A stretch of DNA of 64,000 nt from contig OZ005689.1 in the NCBI GenBank assembly GCA_963930775.1, forward strand, positions 17,569,775-17,633,774, given 5' to 3'. The first letter of the stretch is position 1. Each line of letters opens with the position of its first letter. Below the pieces are notes generated by a model, which saw only the letters and a list, made by a program, of their open reading frames with translations, did no database searches and was not told the origin of the DNA. Source of the DNA: Cliona cf. orientalis. Lineage: Eukaryota > Porifera > Demospongiae > Clionaida > Clionaidae. Both the position numbers and the translations under genes were made by a program. This document shows, in pieces, positions 46,036 through 56,620 of this stretch.

Positions 46036-46412
46036 TATTTCTGGAGCATTATAATCATGAAGTACTGGTATGTGCAAACAATTAATTCTCTCAGATCATA
46101 AGCATGCATGCATCCGTCAGCCCTTGCACGCCGATGATGGTTAGTGGGGCATATAGTTGGCAACAACTACTCAGTGTTATCTAGCATGCACATATAATAA
46201 TGTACATGTAGTTTGACAATCTATCACCCAATACACAGTCACTTTATGGACTATATTTACGTAGCTAGTCTATAATAAGATCAATCTATGATCATAAATT
46301 AAATTATTACACTTTATATACAACAGGGGTAGGGAAACGGGAGCCAATGAGCCAACTAGTTAAACCTTGTGGCTCTTGGCTAAGCTGTAATTATGATATT
46401 CAGAAACAGCTA

Positions 46413-46473
46413 GTAAGGGGGCTTGTCCAAAGTCGTTGTGGAAAAATTAACGTCATTATACAAGCCCCCTAAG
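46413..46473. repeat. 61 bp hairpin, TAAGGGGGCTTGT arms
   Basis: TAAGGGGGCTTGT and ACAAGCCCCCTAAG flank a 34-base loop. Probably a minimal palindromic MITE remnant. Confidence 0.6.
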
Positions 46474-47319
46474 ACAGTGGTCTAGACTATCTACTCCAAA
46501 GGGCAGGGTTAATCATGACACAGATATTGTGGGTTGCAGCTACCTTGTGTCACATGCATGATTGTATCAGAAATGGGAGGGGCCAGGGGGCCATCGATCC
46601 CCCACCGTATCATCCCATAAGCATTTAATATAGTCACACATACTCCTCAATTAATGTATTTAAATTTAATTGCACAATAATTATAGAATCTGATGAGTAC
46701 TAGCAATAGTTTTACTTTTCTGCAGTCTATTAGGTCTTTATGCTATGGTATAATGAATACTTGACCATGCACTCAGTAGCTGCATAGTTGAAATGGAGTA
46801 TATGGTAAAGGTCGTCAATATAGTGGGTTCACTTCACTGTACAGTACGATGCCGGCGCATCAGTCAGTCGTAGACTAGCCTCGGATCATCTCGAATCTAA
46901 GAGTGTCTCTGGACCTCAATAGTGAAAATTTTAAACACAAGCTAAGAAGAACTCAACAGCGCAGTACAGCTAGACTGGTCCGGTGGCACGCTGCTCATGG
47001 TGCGTGCTATATTATATAGTGCAGGGCTATCTATATAATATCCACAGGATTACGTCATGCAGCCTAGAGAACGCGTGAAGTTCGGTCGTCGTTGCTTGTC
47101 AGAGAAGGCAACACGCTGCTTGTAAGGTATTTGCTGGATACACGCACAAGATACTCTATATATTTCACTGAATTTTCAAGTCCCAGAAGGGCTCCATCGA
47201 GGCCCTGAATTTTCTCATAATTACCTCACAGATTACCTAAGAGATTACACCATAGGTTTCATCATAATTACTCACAATTACCTAATAACCGCAAAAAAAT
47301 AAATTGTTACCGAGTGCAT
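46474..47319. other. No gene seen
   Basis: Intergenic sequence between the minus-strand receptor and the plus-strand peptidase. No motif recognised. Confidence 0.4.
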
Positions 47320-48205
47320 AATGAACAACTTAGACTACATCCCGAGTCCCTCATAAGTATTGCACCGCGCTTACTGTACGCCGCCATAATTCGAACTAGG
47401 ACACATCGACAAACTGCGCATGCTCAGTATACGCGTATATTGGGGCGCGCGGCTTGAGCCGGTTGACACAACATGTGCCAAACGGAATAGGGAAATCCCC
47501 CCGAGTGCGAGCTCACCAAAGAAAGCGAACTGAGAAAATCGCCATATATAGTATATCAATTGATAGTCCACGATCTCTTCTACACATGATTCGAATTCTG
47601 GGTCCCAACAACCTTTCATGCAAGCAAAACATTTTGAAACAGTATTCAGAGCAATTACGTCATAACTTTCATCATCATTTCATCATAATTTCATCATAGC
47701 GAGGGCCGAATTTTTTTTTTTTTCTAATTGGGACTCGGGATATAATGAAAAACTTAGACTACATCCAGAGTCCCTCATGAATACGCTGCCATAATTCAAA
47801 CTACAGGACACATTGACAAACTGTGCATGCTCCGTATACACGGATATTGGGGCGCGCGGTTTGAGCCGGTTGACCCAGACGTGACCTCCACCTGCCATGT
47901 GCTAGACCAAGTAGGGAAATCCGCCCCCCCCCGAGTGTGAGCTCGCCAAAGAAAGCGAACTGAGAGAATCGCCATATCTCATTGATAGTCCACGATCTCT
48001 TCTACGCTAGGTTCGAATTCTGGGTCTCAACACCATGTCATGCAAGCTAAACATTTTGAAGCAGTGTTCACAGCAATTACATCATAAATCATGTCATAAA
48101 TTTCGTCATCATTTCAATTTTATCATCATTTCATCATTACTTTCATCATCAATTACTCATCAGTCGGCCAAATTCTTGTTTGCGGATTGGGACTCGGGAT
48201 GTAAC
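47320..48205. repeat. Tandem duplication of about 430 bp
   Basis: Two diverged copies, about 47320-47740 and 47743-48205, share AACTTAGACTACATCC, the GGGGCGCGCGGTTTGAGCCG-like block, GCCAAAGAAAGCGAACTGAG, ATTGATAGTCCACGATCTC and a string of ATCAT-rich modules at the end. It lies directly upstream of the peptidase exons. No coding frame supported. Confidence 0.75.
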
Positions 48206-48229
48206 AAGGCCTCTTAAGGTACAATCAAA

Positions 48230-48525
48230 GTGTGTGGGCGTGAGGTGGGGAATACAGTGTTACCAGGTCTACGGATTTATCCAGAATCTACGGATTTTTG
48301 ATCAACAGATGAGGTATAGTTTACTATGGGAGATAAGAAGAAATGCACACTTTTTCTGTGATTTCTGGATTTTTGGAGGAACCAACCTGGCAACACTGGG
48401 AATATATGACACCTAAACCACATCAAAGTCTTAAGGGAGGTGCATGTTGTGTGACCACGCCCTTTCAATTGCCCAGGTCTCAGGGGTGTGGCTGCTAGAG
48501 CCGGAAGTGTTCATTTAAATTTTCG
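48230..48525. repeat. Dispersed repeat, inverse copy of 15355-15510
   Basis: Matches 15355-15510 in reverse except for the MITE at 48256-48397. It ends at CCGGAAGTGTTCATTTAAAT, about 80 bases ahead of the first peptidase exon, and so replaces the place where 5' peptidase exons would be expected. Confidence 0.75.
48256..48397. mobile_element. 142 bp hAT-like MITE, 8-bp target duplication
   Basis: Ends AGTGTTACCAGG and CCTGGCAACACT are flanked by GGGAATAC (48248-48255) and GGGAATAT (48398-48405), an 8-bp duplication with one mismatch. The empty site is in the sister repeat at about 15484-15500. Confidence 0.75.
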
Positions 48526-48603
48526 TATTTATTTTATAATATCTTGTGCGTCTTGTATTGCACTTTGTGTGGTGTGTTGACAATAATAATAATAATAATT
48601 AAG

Positions 48604-48842
48604 GGTTACAATGAAAACCCTACTCCTCTTCCACATTACTTATCAGATGGCTTCTACCAGCGAGCATACTCCGAGGTTGTAGATGAAGGATCTGTTCCCA
48701 GGATCCCCGTCCAGCCGATATCATACCAAGACGCGCTTCACTTCATGAGTCAACTTAATGACATCGCCGCTCCATCTGATTGTGATTGGGTGGGGGAACT
48801 CGATATCTCCTACAACATCACTCAGTCTTCTAATAGCACCAG
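48604..48842 (+). CDS. M28 metallopeptidase (GCPII/NAALADase-like), exon a
   Basis: First supported exon of a plus-strand gene encoding a zinc carboxypeptidase of the glutamate carboxypeptidase II family, membrane-anchored enzymes that remove C-terminal glutamate or similar residues outside the cell. The exon enters at phase 0 after AATTAAG (a weak acceptor) and leaves at phase 2 before GTAATG. It reads NPTPLPHYLSDGFYQRAYSE, then VPRIPVQPISYQDALHFMSQ and DWVGELDISYN. The L-P-x-I-P-V-x-P-I-x-Y-x-D-A motif is characteristic of the stretch between the PA insert and the catalytic domain. Exons for the membrane anchor and the rest of the PA domain are not found upstream, where repeats occupy the sequence. 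Confidence 0.85.
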
Positions 48843-49104
48843 GTAATGGATCGATCAAAGCATGGATGCTGTGCTACTGTGTCGTGAAAAATAGCCAAGT
48901 CCGCCCTCCTAATTCATGTGTGGCAAGACTGCACACTGCTGCAAGGTGTAAATAATACAGGCATACCATGATTATTTTATGGATTGCTCACTTAATTACA
49001 TGTAGTAGCTATTGCAACCTCAAATGTTAGTCACACCTGTACGTAAAGTGCACTAACCATGGACCTTTAATGTTTGCATGCATGGTATTACTGTAACTCC
49101 TCAG

Positions 49105-49190
49105 TTACACACTCTTGGAGGTGAATGTCAATCTGCAGCAAAAGGTGATCTACAATGTCATTGGGAAGGTCTATGGAGGAGTGGAAACAG
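49105..49190 (+). CDS. M28 metallopeptidase, exon b
   Basis: An exon hidden in a non-obvious frame. Acceptor AACTCCTCAG, donor GTTAGG, entering at phase 2 and leaving at phase 1. It encodes YTLLEVNVNLQQKVIYNVIG then KVYGGVET. V-x-I-Y-N-V-I-G matches the strand before the zinc site in the GCPII family. It joins exon a (AG+T = Ser) and exon c (G+AC = Asp) exactly in phase. Confidence 0.88.
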
Positions 49191-49322
49191 GTTAGGGGTA
49201 TCTTTGTATGTGTGTGCTTGTGCATATATATTGTGTGTATATGTAGATCTATATGCATCACTGTGTGTACATGTATGTTATGTATAGTATGTGATTGATG
49301 TATCGATAATTTTGCAATTTAG

Positions 49323-49442
49323 ACAGATTAGTAATCCTTGGAAACCATCGAGATGCCTGGATATTTGGAGCTGCAGATCCAAAATCAGGAACTGCTGTCA
49401 TGATGGAGCTGGCCAGAGCTCTATCACAACTGAGAGAAAAAG
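49323..49442 (+). CDS. M28 metallopeptidase, exon c (zinc ligands His, Asp)
   Basis: 120-nt exon, acceptor TTGCAATTTAG, donor GTAACT, phase 1 both sides. It encodes [20 protein letters not shown] then [16 protein letters not shown] and REKG. The His in GNHRD and the Asp in AADPKSG occupy the positions of zinc ligands (the Asp bridging both ions) in GCPII. Both are intact. The following intron is 7 kb because of the retrotransposon insertion. Confidence 0.93.
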
Positions 49443-50405
49443 GTAACTACCATTATTTTATAGTGAGAAATTTTCAAGGGGTGTAATTTTATTATTTTTC
49501 ACAATTAAATTTTGATTCATAAACTAAAAGGTATGTACACATTTGTGCATATGCACGTATGCAATCACTCACCAACATGTTCATAATTATAATTGGGTAT
49601 CGGGCGACAGGGAGTGCAGAAAAAGTCCGCCACACAACAACACAACAATACAACAACTGCATCGACACGCTATCACATACAAACAGCTACATATAATGAC
49701 TAGCTGGAATAAGCAGGGATGAGCCAAATTATGTACCAGACTGTACACAGTTTTAGGGTATGCGGCCAACTATACCCATGGGAAAAAAACCTCTCACACA
49801 TAAAAAACCTTCGATTAAGGAAAAACTGTGAGAGAGGAAAAGCCCAGAAAGAAAAAGTTACAACATCTCTGGTAACAACAAAGGGGTGAGTTCTGTCTAT
49901 TAGAGTGTAGATCTAGTCTGGTCAGGTGGATCTCTGCTTAGCTCTGTTCCATCAGTAAGTTGCAATTAGAGCTGCATGTGATACTCAAACAAACAGACAT
50001 GGGGCATGGGGCAGTCAATGCACTGATATATAGCATCCATGTATATACCTGGTAAAAACTGCTCTGCACTGCGAATAGGAGTCGCCGAGAGAGTGACTAC
50101 CACTCAAGCATCCACTTTAAATACCCACCAGCTGAGCCAAACCGTCCATGCACGCAACATAAACAAACAACCCAGCGTCTCCACTGTGACAACAAACAAT
50201 TATCTCCCAGACACAATGCATGCATGCACACACAGAAACGATAAGAGAATATTTTCCTTTTAATTCACTGCGTTCAAATGACAGAAATTATATCTCTCAT
50301 CTAATCCCACTACATGCATGGCACCCCATGCAACCACTCACCAACATGTTCACAATCAATTATAATTGGGTATCGGGTGACAGAGACGCAAAGAAAGTGT
50401 CTTGG

Positions 50406-51150
50406 TCACAGGCCCAAATGTTGAGATACTGATAGCCGATCTTTCAGTGAATCTTTCACATAACCATCTTTGGCGTTCTCACTGCGCCACCTGCCATGCC
50501 GTTTGAACATCCGATCAGGCACTCCTGCATTTGCAGCTGCAGAGGCTCCTCCAGAGCATAGGCTGTGCAGGCCGAATCTTTTGGGATCTAAGCCTATTGC
50601 AGACAGCTTTTCGAGGACCAGTTCCCTCATTCTGGTGTAGCTGACACCACCTGACTCCCTTAGCCTCTGGCCATTCTTTGTGTTCACTATTGCTCTGAAT
50701 AGGTATTTCTCACAAGCACCAGTAACCTTAGCCATGCGCATATAGCAACATAGCGACTGGGCATGGTGGTGAATCAGAACGCGCAATCACTACCCAGGCA
50801 CCATCTCTGAGTTGGTCAGTCTTACTAGACTCAATAAATATCTCAATATGCTCTTTACACACGACGATATCCGATTCACAGAGTTTACCACATCGGCCAG
50901 GTAGAAATATACCATCAAAAACTGGAAATGATTGCCAGGCATGAAAAACTGGAGCCCAATGACGCCCATCAGGACAGAGGGGAGGCCAGAATGCTGCTGA
51001 TTTCCAAAGAGGCACAACTAAAGCTCCCCTTGCTTTGCAAGCCTCAGCATGCAAAAGAGCATGCCCAACTAGATATAAAGGAGGCACCAGCCAACAAGTT
51101 TCACCCGACCAATTCACTGTGAAAGTGTCCACAGCTTCAGTCTTAGGCAC
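50406..51150 (-). pseudogene. Tyrosine recombinase and preceding domain of the retrotransposon
   Basis: Two overlapping minus frames (50728-51150 and 50406-50786) show a frameshift. The first reads MPKTEAVDTFTVNWSGETCW and WLVPPLYLVGHALLHAEACK, then LVVPLWKSAAFWPP, a segment typically found after RNase H in DIRS-like elements. The second carries the recombinase C-terminus: GLHSLCSGGASAAANAGVPD, then KRHGRWRSENAKDGYVKD. The catalytic H-x-L-R has become H-S-L-C, so one catalytic Arg is lost; the H of RHGRW and the Tyr of DGYVKD remain. Integration activity is therefore not expected. Confidence 0.8.
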
Positions 51151-51316
51151 ACAAAATTTGCTATGAAAACGCAGTAGCTGGCAGTTATAATCCGATCAAA
51201 ACAATCCACAGTGAAAGGACACCAAGCTTTGCTCAAAATTATTGGATTAACTTTCCAATCATCAAAATCTCTAAGCTTGCTGATGTAATCAGCAACCTCA
51301 TTTTCACTCCTGTGAA

Positions 51317-51727
51317 TTAACCCAGCTTAATGGAGTGCTGAAAACGCGTTTCAAAAATACTCATCGCACCATCTTGTAAATGAGGCTTTTTAGTGCCGTA
51401 CTGGATGATCTGGACAACAGTCTGATTATCAGACAGCCATTTGACAGTGTGACACTTGCGTTTAGGAGCAAAATAGCATAGAACATGATCCACCGCCCTA
51501 AGCTCTTGCCATGTAGAGCTGCAAGCAGCCTGGTCAACTGACCACTGGCCGTGGGACACCTCTGGTCCTAGCTCAACCACATATCCACCACAACCTGTGT
51601 TGCTAGCATCAGAATAAGCAACCCTAGTTACACTAGGAGAGAACCAAATAGCACGCCCATTATTTAAGCTGAACAATGTTATGCTGCCAGAAATTAAGCT
51701 CATCCCGGGCTTCAGTAGAGAGAGCAA
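51317..51727 (-). pseudogene. RNase H domain of the retrotransposon
   Basis: The minus frame reads RVAYSDASNTGCGGYVVELG (first catalytic-type Asp in YSDAS), STWQELRAVDHVL (Glu of the W-x-E-L-R motif) and VKWLSDNQTVVQII (Asp of SDNQT), the usual RNase H order in DIRS-like elements. The frame ends before 51317 and is not continuous with the recombinase frame, in keeping with a decaying copy. Confidence 0.8.
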
Positions 51728-51774
51728 GCCTATCTGACCAGAAAATCCGCTGATTGATCATCCCATAAAGTGCC

Positions 51775-52640
51775 CTAGTCTGTAGGCGAACTATTGGCCC
51801 AATAGCCAGACTCATTGAAATGATTTGACCTACAATGCATGCTTGCTAAGATACGGGCAGTAATTGCATCCAACATATAAATATGTGCTAAAGCTGACTT
51901 AAGCCGGTCAATTTTGAGTTGCGGGACACTAAAGCAGCCCTCTCTTAAATCTAAGGTAAATTCAAGCCAATCGATAACCTGGACTGGACTCAGCTGTGAC
52001 TTCATGATATTTAACACAAAACCAAGATCTGACACCACAATGTCTTTGGCTTTCTCAGCCTCAGATTCAGAGGCAGATGCACAGATACCGTCATCTATGT
52101 ACACAATTGCACGTAGCCCCATTGATCTCCAACATTTAACTAAAGGCCTAAGGAATTTGGTAAATACATAGCAGGCGGTAGATAAGCCAAAAGAGAGTAC
52201 ACAGAAAAGATCAATTTTCTTCCTATCACCCTCACCCCAGGAAAAACCAAGGTAAGGCTGTTAACCCTCATGAATGTCCACATGGTGGTAGCCAGACTTG
52301 AGTTCAAAGGAAAAAACAAAATCACCTTGCCTAAATAAAGAGGAAATGAGATCGAGGCCCTCATATTTTAAACTTGCACTGTATCAGAAACTAGTTGACA
52401 TAACGGAGGTCAATTACCAGCCTAAGCCTCCCCTTTGCATTTTCAACCACAAGGAGTGGACTGCACACCATTGGACAGGACATCGATTCCCGTGCACAAC
52501 ATGAATGAACTAAATCACCAATGGATTCTTCAACAAACTTAGCATGTTTAACTGTTGAGCGATGATTCTTTACAATCATAGGCTGCGGACATATAATGAA
52601 AGGCAGCTTGCAACCACTAGTGATTATGTCCAGCACAAAT
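51775..52640 (-). pseudogene. Reverse transcriptase of the retrotransposon (broken)
   Basis: Pieces on the minus strand: RLRLVIDLRYVN (52391-52636), then a palm region with LKSGYHHVDIHEG followed by an in-frame TAA at about 52258-52260 and LGFSWGEGDRK, and the YIDD catalytic box in LRAIVYIDDGICASASE (51775-52122). The fragments are in different frames around 52370-52400. Domain order fits a DIRS/Ngaro RT; the stop and frame changes show it is not functional. Confidence 0.8.
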
Positions 52641-53070
52641 TGGGAGGCCTCTAGATCCTATTCCCAAAAACTGGAACGCTCCCGCAATCTTCCCTACACT
52701 GATAAGGGCTGATCTTTGGGGCAAGTATCATCCGCTTGATCATTCTCAAGGTAATGCTCCACTAAACCGCTGCCTGAGGACCCCTCACTTCCATCCTCAC
52801 CACACACATCCCAATAGCAAGACACCCATACATCGGAAATATCTACTATTCAAGGAGAAACATGCCTCTATGGCTCAACACCACATGTACAGGTAAAATA
52901 ACATGAGTAAATGAAAATATTACAGACAATAATTAACAATAATTAGTAAATATCAGTGTGTTCATTTATTTGCTGTGCCAAGCAACAAGGGGCAAGACTT
53001 ACTTACGTAAATGACCATGTCTTCCACACATAAAACAAGGGCCAAGCTGCTGCAGGCTTCTGCCTGCTTG

Positions 53071-53417
53071 CAGGGGCGTAGCCAGAGGGGGGCACAGGGG
53101 GCATTTGCCCCCCCTTTTTTCCCAGAGTCATGTAATATTTATCACTTCTTACCGTATAAATACCAGCACCAAGTTGTTACAGCAGTCTTCAGAGTCAAAA
53201 ATCATCACAGAAAAGCTGACTAAAAAGCTATCTGTAAACAAACTTTCGAGCTATGCCTCGATCGAGCAGTGTCTAGTCTGGAATCTCGAACGTTTGATGA
53301 GTTCAAAGGGCACAAAACGGAGCGCGTGATTTAATTAGTGGGTGTGGTTTCCGGTCTAAAAATTTTCTTTGCGCGCAATCTTGCCCCTTCTTTTCTAAAA
53401 TCCTGGCTACGCCCCTG
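53071..53417. mobile_element. 347 bp MITE, GGCGTAGCCAG TIR, inside retrotransposon gag
   Basis: Starts CAGGGGCGTAGCCAGAGGG and ends TCCTGGCTACGCCCCTG, with exact GCTTG repeats at 53066-53070 and 53418-53422. It cuts the gag frame, so it entered after the retrotransposon. Its right 45-50 bases match positions 8-57 of the window. Confidence 0.88.
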
Positions 53418-54085
53418 GCTTGGATGCCACTAGAGGATCCCGACATCTTATCGATTGTAGGCAATAATGCAGCTATTAGCTGCGCCATGGTCCCATTAGT
53501 GGAAGGCCCTCTTCCAGCCTGGGCATTAGCATGCTGGGGTTTCTTGCCAGACTGAAGGCCAGACCCTTTCTTATTTTTAGCTCCCTTGACAGACTTAAGC
53601 TTTTTCCCAGCCCTAAAATCTGCTCTCTGGACTCTCTTCTCATCGTCCTCCCCATCTGCCAACTCATCCTCTACATATTCCTCCACTGCAGCCCAACCAT
53701 ACTCTGACCTATCAGCAATTCTAATATGCTTCTGCCTAGTTTTAAGAGAAGTCATACCTTCCTCTAGGCTTGTCTTGGCCTTTTCCACTGCCGGTGGAGT
53801 CTGTTGCAATGCTGCAGTTGCCTCCATCTTATCCATGACGGTAGAATTGAATTGGAATTGCTTTTCATGAGATTTCTTTTTGAAACTAGGACCTTTCTCC
53901 ATCCTCATCCTTTTCACGAGCCTATCTTCTGCTGTTTCCCTCTCTTGAGACAGCTCTCTCTTCAATGACTGCATCTCGTCACGCAGACAATCCTTCACTG
54001 AAGTAAGGACCTGGGAGAGCTGGCCAGCAGATAGAGCTGGAGCAGCAGCACCAGAACCAAAAGCTTGATTCGCTAGAGCGGTCAT
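53418..54085 (-). pseudogene. Gag-like ORF of the retrotransposon (interrupted)
   Basis: From the ATG at 54085 the minus frame reads MTALANQAFGSGAAAPALSA, a coiled-coil-like stretch VKDCLRDEMQSLKRELSQER, a basic patch KRMRMEKGPSFKKKSHEKQF, the QFQFNSTVMDKMEA motif seen in gag proteins of DIRS-like elements, an acidic stretch and a basic KKLKSVKGAKNKKGSG tail. The frame runs into the MITE at 53417; the original sequence resumes at 53070. No zinc knuckle was seen. Confidence 0.75.
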
Positions 54086-54265
54086 CCTCAGGATTAGAGA
54101 ATAGGATGAACTTAGCCAATGAAAATGAAGCTGCTTGATGCACTGCGAAATGAAGTCGCCAACAAAAACTGCTCTGCACTGCGAATAGGAGTCGCCGAGA
54201 GAGTGGCTACCACTCAAAGCATCCACTTTAAATACCCACCAGCTGAGCCAAACTGTCCATGCATG

Positions 54266-56154
54266 AGGTATGTTCCTAATCCAAAAATGGATGAAAATGG
54301 TCAGTACAAAATCTTCCATATTTGGATGATTCTTGGACTTAATTCAAAAATCTTCCATATTTTGGATGATTATTGTTCATTTGTCTCTCAGAGACTAATG
54401 TCATCTATAATCATCTAATTATGGATGTTTTTGAACATCCGATAATGGATGATTATACAATCATCCAATGATGGATGATACTTTTCATCAATTTATGGAT
54501 GATTCTTATGCTAAATGAACATCATCCAAAAGTGGATGATTCTTGTCATCAGTTTATGGATGTTTCTAGTACGGAACAAGATTCATCCAATAATGGATGA
54601 TTCTTATCATCAATTTATGGATAATTCTTATGCTAAATGAACATTATCCAAAAGTGGATGATTCTTGTCATGGATGTTTCTAGTAGCTACTTTGACCAAT
54701 AATGGATGAATGTTATCAATTAATAAACCAAACAGCATACTATGAATATTTGCATAAACTTAGATGGCTAGTTTTCTAAATCTATTTTATCTCTATTTGT
54801 AATACTTAGAAACAATTTTATGTGAAACAAAGTTTTTGGGTTTCATGTAGGCTATTTGCCCCTTGATTCTTTGAAGTCCTAATTGCATGCAATCCGTATA
54901 ACTGCATTCTTGTGGTTACTCTCTACAACTGTTAACTAGAGCTAGCTGTACACTGTACAGTATTGTTTGGTAAATTTGCAATATGCAGACTAGCCTGGTT
55001 GCAAGGCTGTACAGACTAGTTATTGCTCTTGCGCTGAGGGTTTTGCACTATAGTGCTTCATATTTGTACAGGAAACTGGAGTGATGGATTACAAGATATA
55101 ATTCGTAGTTGCTACCAACACCATGACCTTGATCCAGAAACATATGTTCAACAAGATCCAGAGGATAGCCATGGGAGTAGATCTTTCGAATCTGAAGAAT
55201 TGCGACCACTGCCACCCCCATCAGGCTCTCCTGCTAGTCGACTACTTCCGGATCCCAGCAGGAAAAGAATGAGACACACAAATATTATTGAAGAGGATAA
55301 AGAAAACGTATAAGAGGAAGAGCAAGAAAGGCCAAGGAGGAAATAGAGAAAGGTGTATGATCCCTTGAGTGAAAAGCCAACACCATTAGCTATTAGACGC
55401 CCAAGAAGAAAGTAGAACTAACAATAATTTCGCTTACTCTGACTTTGTACATCTCCATTACAATATATACTTATCATCATGCACCACTAAAACTTAATGA
55501 CAAGTTATGTAACGGCTAAGAAGCATCCAGTACCGGACGATATATAACCCGCACAAGAAACATCCATAAACTGATGACAAGAATCATCCACTTTTGGATG
55601 ATGTTTATCTAGCATAAGAATCATCCATAAGTTGATAAGAATCATCCATTATTGGATGAACTTTGTTCCATACTAGAAACATCCATAAACTGATGACAAG
55701 AATCATCCACTTTTGGATGTTCCGTACTAGAAACATCCATAAACTGATGACAAGAATCATCCACTTTTGGATGATGTTTATTTAGCATAAGAATCATCCA
55801 TAAATCGATGATAAGAATCATCCATTATTGGATGAATCTTGTTCCATACTAGAAACATCCATAAACTGATGACAAGAATCATCCACTTTTGGATGATGTT
55901 CATTTAGCATAAGAATCATCCATAAATTGATGAAAAGTATCATCCATCATTGGATGATTGTAGAATCATCCATTATCGGATGTTCAAAAACATCCATAAT
56001 TGGATGATTATAGATGACATTAGTCTCTCTATAGAAACAAATGAATAATAATCATCCAAATATGGAAGATTTTTGAATTAAGTCCAAGAATCATCCAAAT
56101 ATGGAAGAATTTGTACTGACCATTTTCATCCATTTTTGGATTTTGACTATACCT
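54266..56154. mobile_element. 1.9 kb foldback element with GGATGATTCTT modular arms
   Basis: Left arm (54266-54715) and right arm (55545-56154) are reverse complements built from degenerate modules around ATGGATGATTCTT and TCATCCATAAA. Outer ends are AGGTATG and ATACCT followed by TCCAAAAATGGATGAAAATG in inverted form. It splits block A1 of the retrotransposon (uninterrupted in A2 at about 50140-50160) with GCATG on each side. The unique centre holds one exon-like open stretch (55072-55313). The arms also pair module by module, giving many alternative hairpins. Confidence 0.85.
55072..55313 (+). CDS. Exon-like frame inside the foldback element
   Basis: After an acceptor-like TATTTGTACAG the frame reads NWSDGLQDIIRSCYQHHDLD, PETYVQQDPEDSH, ELRPLPPPSGSPASRLLPDP, SRKRMRHTNIIEEDKENV and stops (about 80 residues). 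The end has a basic KRMR-like patch that could be a nuclear signal, and an acidic tail. I do not recognise the family. It may be a captured host exon or the last exon of the element's own gene. The AG-rich stretch after the stop is non-coding. Confidence 0.4.
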
Positions 56155-56485
56155 GCATGCATGCAACATAAACAAACAACCCAGCGTCTCCACCGTGACA
56201 ACAAACCATTAACTCCCAACACAATGCATGCATGCATACATACACAGAAAGATGAGAGAATATTTTCCTTCTAATTCACTGTGTTCAAACAACAGAAAAT
56301 ATATGTATTTGCATGATTGCAAGCATCCGTGAAATGTTGGAAGAACATGCATCTATCCATGAGAATTGAATCCCTCTAAAAGTTTACTCCATACAATAAT
56401 ATGTAGATGTACAATACCCAAGTACTGATTGTGTACTCTTGCCTTTGTCATTGTAGACTTTTATTATTACTTAAGTAGAGCTAAG

Positions 56486-56571
56486 GGTGGCGACCTGGTC
56501 GTAGTCTTATGCTGTGTAGCTGGGATGCAGAGGAGATGGCAATGCTCGGATCAACAGTTTCTGGAGGTATT
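56486..56571 (+). CDS. M28 metallopeptidase, exon d (catalytic Glu-Glu)
   Basis: 86-nt exon in a frame without long open context: acceptor TAGAGCTAAG, donor GTAGAG, entering phase 1 and leaving phase 0. It encodes GWRPGRSLMLCSWDAEEMAM then LGSTVSGGI. In W-D-A-E-E the first Glu is the general base and the second a zinc ligand of the GCPII family; both are present. An alternative donor at 56567 would leave the next exon out of frame, so 56571 is preferred. Confidence 0.88.
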
Positions 56572-56620
56572 GTAGAGAAATGAGGACACCGTGCGTGTAC
56601 ATACAAGGTCATAGAATTCG

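Larger units (their letters stand above)
49561..56330 (-). mobile_element. DIRS/Ngaro-type (tyrosine recombinase) retrotransposon in the peptidase intron
   Basis: A minus-oriented element. In its own 5'-3' direction: a terminal block A1 (56157-56330 plus 54164-54265, split by a foldback element), gag, reverse transcriptase, RNase H, a connecting domain, tyrosine recombinase, then block B1 (50330-50386), A2 (50053-50300) and B2 (49561-49614). A1 and A2 are direct repeats (shared AAAAACTGCTCTGCACTGCG; AACAAACAACCCAGCGTCTC), as are B1 and B2 (CACTCACCAACATGTTCA). The A1-ORFs-B1-A2-B2 order is the split-direct-repeat layout known from PAT/Ngaro-type elements. About 430 bases of unexplained sequence separate A2 from B2. 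Stops and insertions show the copy is dead. Confidence 0.75.

Noticed and set aside
50053-56330. LTR retrotransposon with ordinary LTRs
   Set aside because: The repeats are direct but split (A1...B1 A2 B2), and the last domain is a tyrosine recombinase and not a DDE integrase.
56567-56571. Donor GTATTG at 56567 for peptidase exon d
   Set aside because: It would leave phase 1, while exon e requires phase 0; the GTAGAG donor at 56572 restores the frame.
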